Assembly (NCBI RefSeq): GCF_023544865.1
Contig: NZ_JAMJFX010000007.1
Span: forward strand, 80,502-144,501
DNA length: 64,000 nucleotides
Reading direction: 5' to 3'
Source: Phaeovulum molybdatiresistens
GTDB taxonomy: Bacteria; Pseudomonadota; Alphaproteobacteria; Rhodobacterales; Rhodobacteraceae
The notes beneath the pieces were generated by a model that was given only the letters and a program-made list of their open reading frames with translations, ran no database searches and was not told where the DNA came from. Of this stretch, positions 63,416-64,000 are shown one piece after another (position 1 is the first letter of the stretch; the number at the start of each line of letters is the position of its first letter). Position numbers and translations under genes: made by a program.

Positions 63416-64000
63416 TTGCCAGATCTGTTTCCAGATTGCCCGATCTGCCGCACCGCGGGTGCCTTTGCGGCGCCCAGGCATGTAGCGCGTTGGGTTGATC
63501 TGACGGCGACCGAGCAGTTCGCCCTTCTGGCAAAAATGGGTGAGGCGCTTGCTGCGGGCGCGACTGGATTTCAGATGGTCGTCGAATACGGCCATTTGAA
63601 GCTGCGCGAGATGGGATCACCGAGCCGGGCGCGACTGGCAACAGGTGCCGATGATCCGCTGTTGCCCCTGATTGCCAAGAGCATCGACGATGCTGAACGC
63701 GTTGACCTGGCGATCGCCTTTGCGATGGCGTCTGGGGTCCAACTGATCGAGCCGTGGTTTCGTGACCTGCTGGACCGAGGTGGCCGGCTTCGGATCGTGG
63801 TCGGCGACTATATGGACGTAACGGAACCTGCGGCGCTGCATCGGCTGTCCGATCTCGAAGGCGCGGCGGTGCGTGTGTTCGAGACAGGAACAGGCAGTTT
63901 CCACCCCAAGGCCTGGCTGTTTCGGGCCGAGGCTGTGTGGAAACGCGGTGTTGACGTCGGAGGCGTGGGCGATTGGAGCACTTCGGGCCACCGCGCTCGT
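63416..64000 (+). CDS. HKD (phospholipase D-like) nuclease-type protein with degenerate HIT-like N-terminus (3' end outside window)
   Basis: A frame open from a stop at 63386 to the window edge encodes at least 195 residues; the start is uncertain (TTG at 63416 is one option). Residues about 70-195 (DDPLLPLIAKSIDDAERVDL, IAFAMASGVQLIEPWF, LRIVVGDYMDVTEPAALHRL) end in the HxK element SFHPKAWLF (His163, Lys165). This is the N-terminal HKD domain seen on many DEAD-box helicases. Before it, CPICR and PRHVARWVDLTATEQFALL resemble a HIT domain, but the connecting part and the HxHxH triad are missing. After HPK the expected GSxN is not clear. The protein may be decaying or strongly diverged. Confidence 0.55.
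   Translation, partial: MPDLFPDCPICRTAGAFAAPRHVARWVDLTATEQFALLAKMGEALAAGATGFQMVVEYGHLKLREMGSPSRARLATGADDPLLPLIAKSIDDAERVDLAIAFAMASGVQLIEPWFRDLLDRGGRLRIVVGDYMDVTEPAALHRLSDLEGAAVRVFETGTGSFHPKAWLFRAEAVWKRGVDVGGVGDWSTSGHRAR

Noticed and set aside
63617..63991. 124-residue minus-strand frame near the right edge
   Set aside because: It is opposite the HKD-domain frame, which shows recognisable motifs.

Overview
The window looks like a GC-rich alphaproteobacterial chromosome of the Rhodobacter/Paracoccus type (Rhodobacterales). I infer this from gene content rather than a database match. The supporting content is small alphaproteobacterial families (DUF4167, DUF1489, DUF5368-like), the conserved lptF-lptG-lptD-surA-pdxA-rsmA run, hisS-hisZ-hisG with short HisG, a B12-dependent class II ribonucleotide reductase, a diheme cytochrome c peroxidase behind FNR-type sites, xdhABC, and many dipeptide, TRAP and BMP-type transporters. 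GC-rich wobble positions also fit.

From 1 to about 49.5 kb the window is core-like. It holds the end of an ABC-F ATPase; ndk; a nitric-oxide/low-oxygen module (nsrR, a Tat-exported SQR-like flavoprotein, a small membrane protein and a cytochrome c peroxidase, with FNR-like boxes and an NsrR-like palindrome); an agmatinase-family enzyme; prfA-prmC; a DUF4167 protein; and the large leftward LPS-export/outer-membrane operon divergent from pepA-holC. Next come an orphan polyamine-type binding protein, a TAXI-TRAP transporter, wrbA, aroQ plus an HpcH/HpaI aldolase, and a sulfur unit (rhodanese, YeeE/TsuA-like transporter, 55-aa protein). After these are a periplasmic glutathione peroxidase-like protein and a leftward purine unit in which xdhABC and a BMP-type nucleoside ABC transporter lie head to tail. 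dnaE, slyX, hisS-hisZ-hisG, a DUF1489 protein and nrdJ complete this part.

From about 49.6 kb to the end the window looks accessory, with less GC-biased codon use by eye. It starts with a 5'-truncated DUF927-type remnant, which suggests an old mobile-element scar. An amine/amino-acid module follows (PuuB-like FAD oxidase, XRE-cupin regulator, three-gene polar amino acid ABC transporter). Then comes an unusual unit in which a dipeptide-class ABC transporter is interleaved with a cytoplasmic metallophosphoesterase and a NagD-type HAD phosphatase, with a divergent LysR regulator. I read this as a candidate uptake-and-hydrolysis pathway for an organophosphate ester. The window ends inside a gene with an HKD (phospholipase D-like) domain behind a degraded-looking HIT-like N-terminus.

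A family of short GC-rich palindromic elements (core around CGAAATATCCCGGGGG) recurs through the core part. Most copies lie between genes. Two lie in frame inside the adjacent genes xdhA and xdhB, in opposite orientations. I saw no rRNA, tRNA, CRISPR array or complete insertion sequence. The two gene-free stretches longer than 300 bases are 3631-3967 and 24443-24794, and each has an entry.
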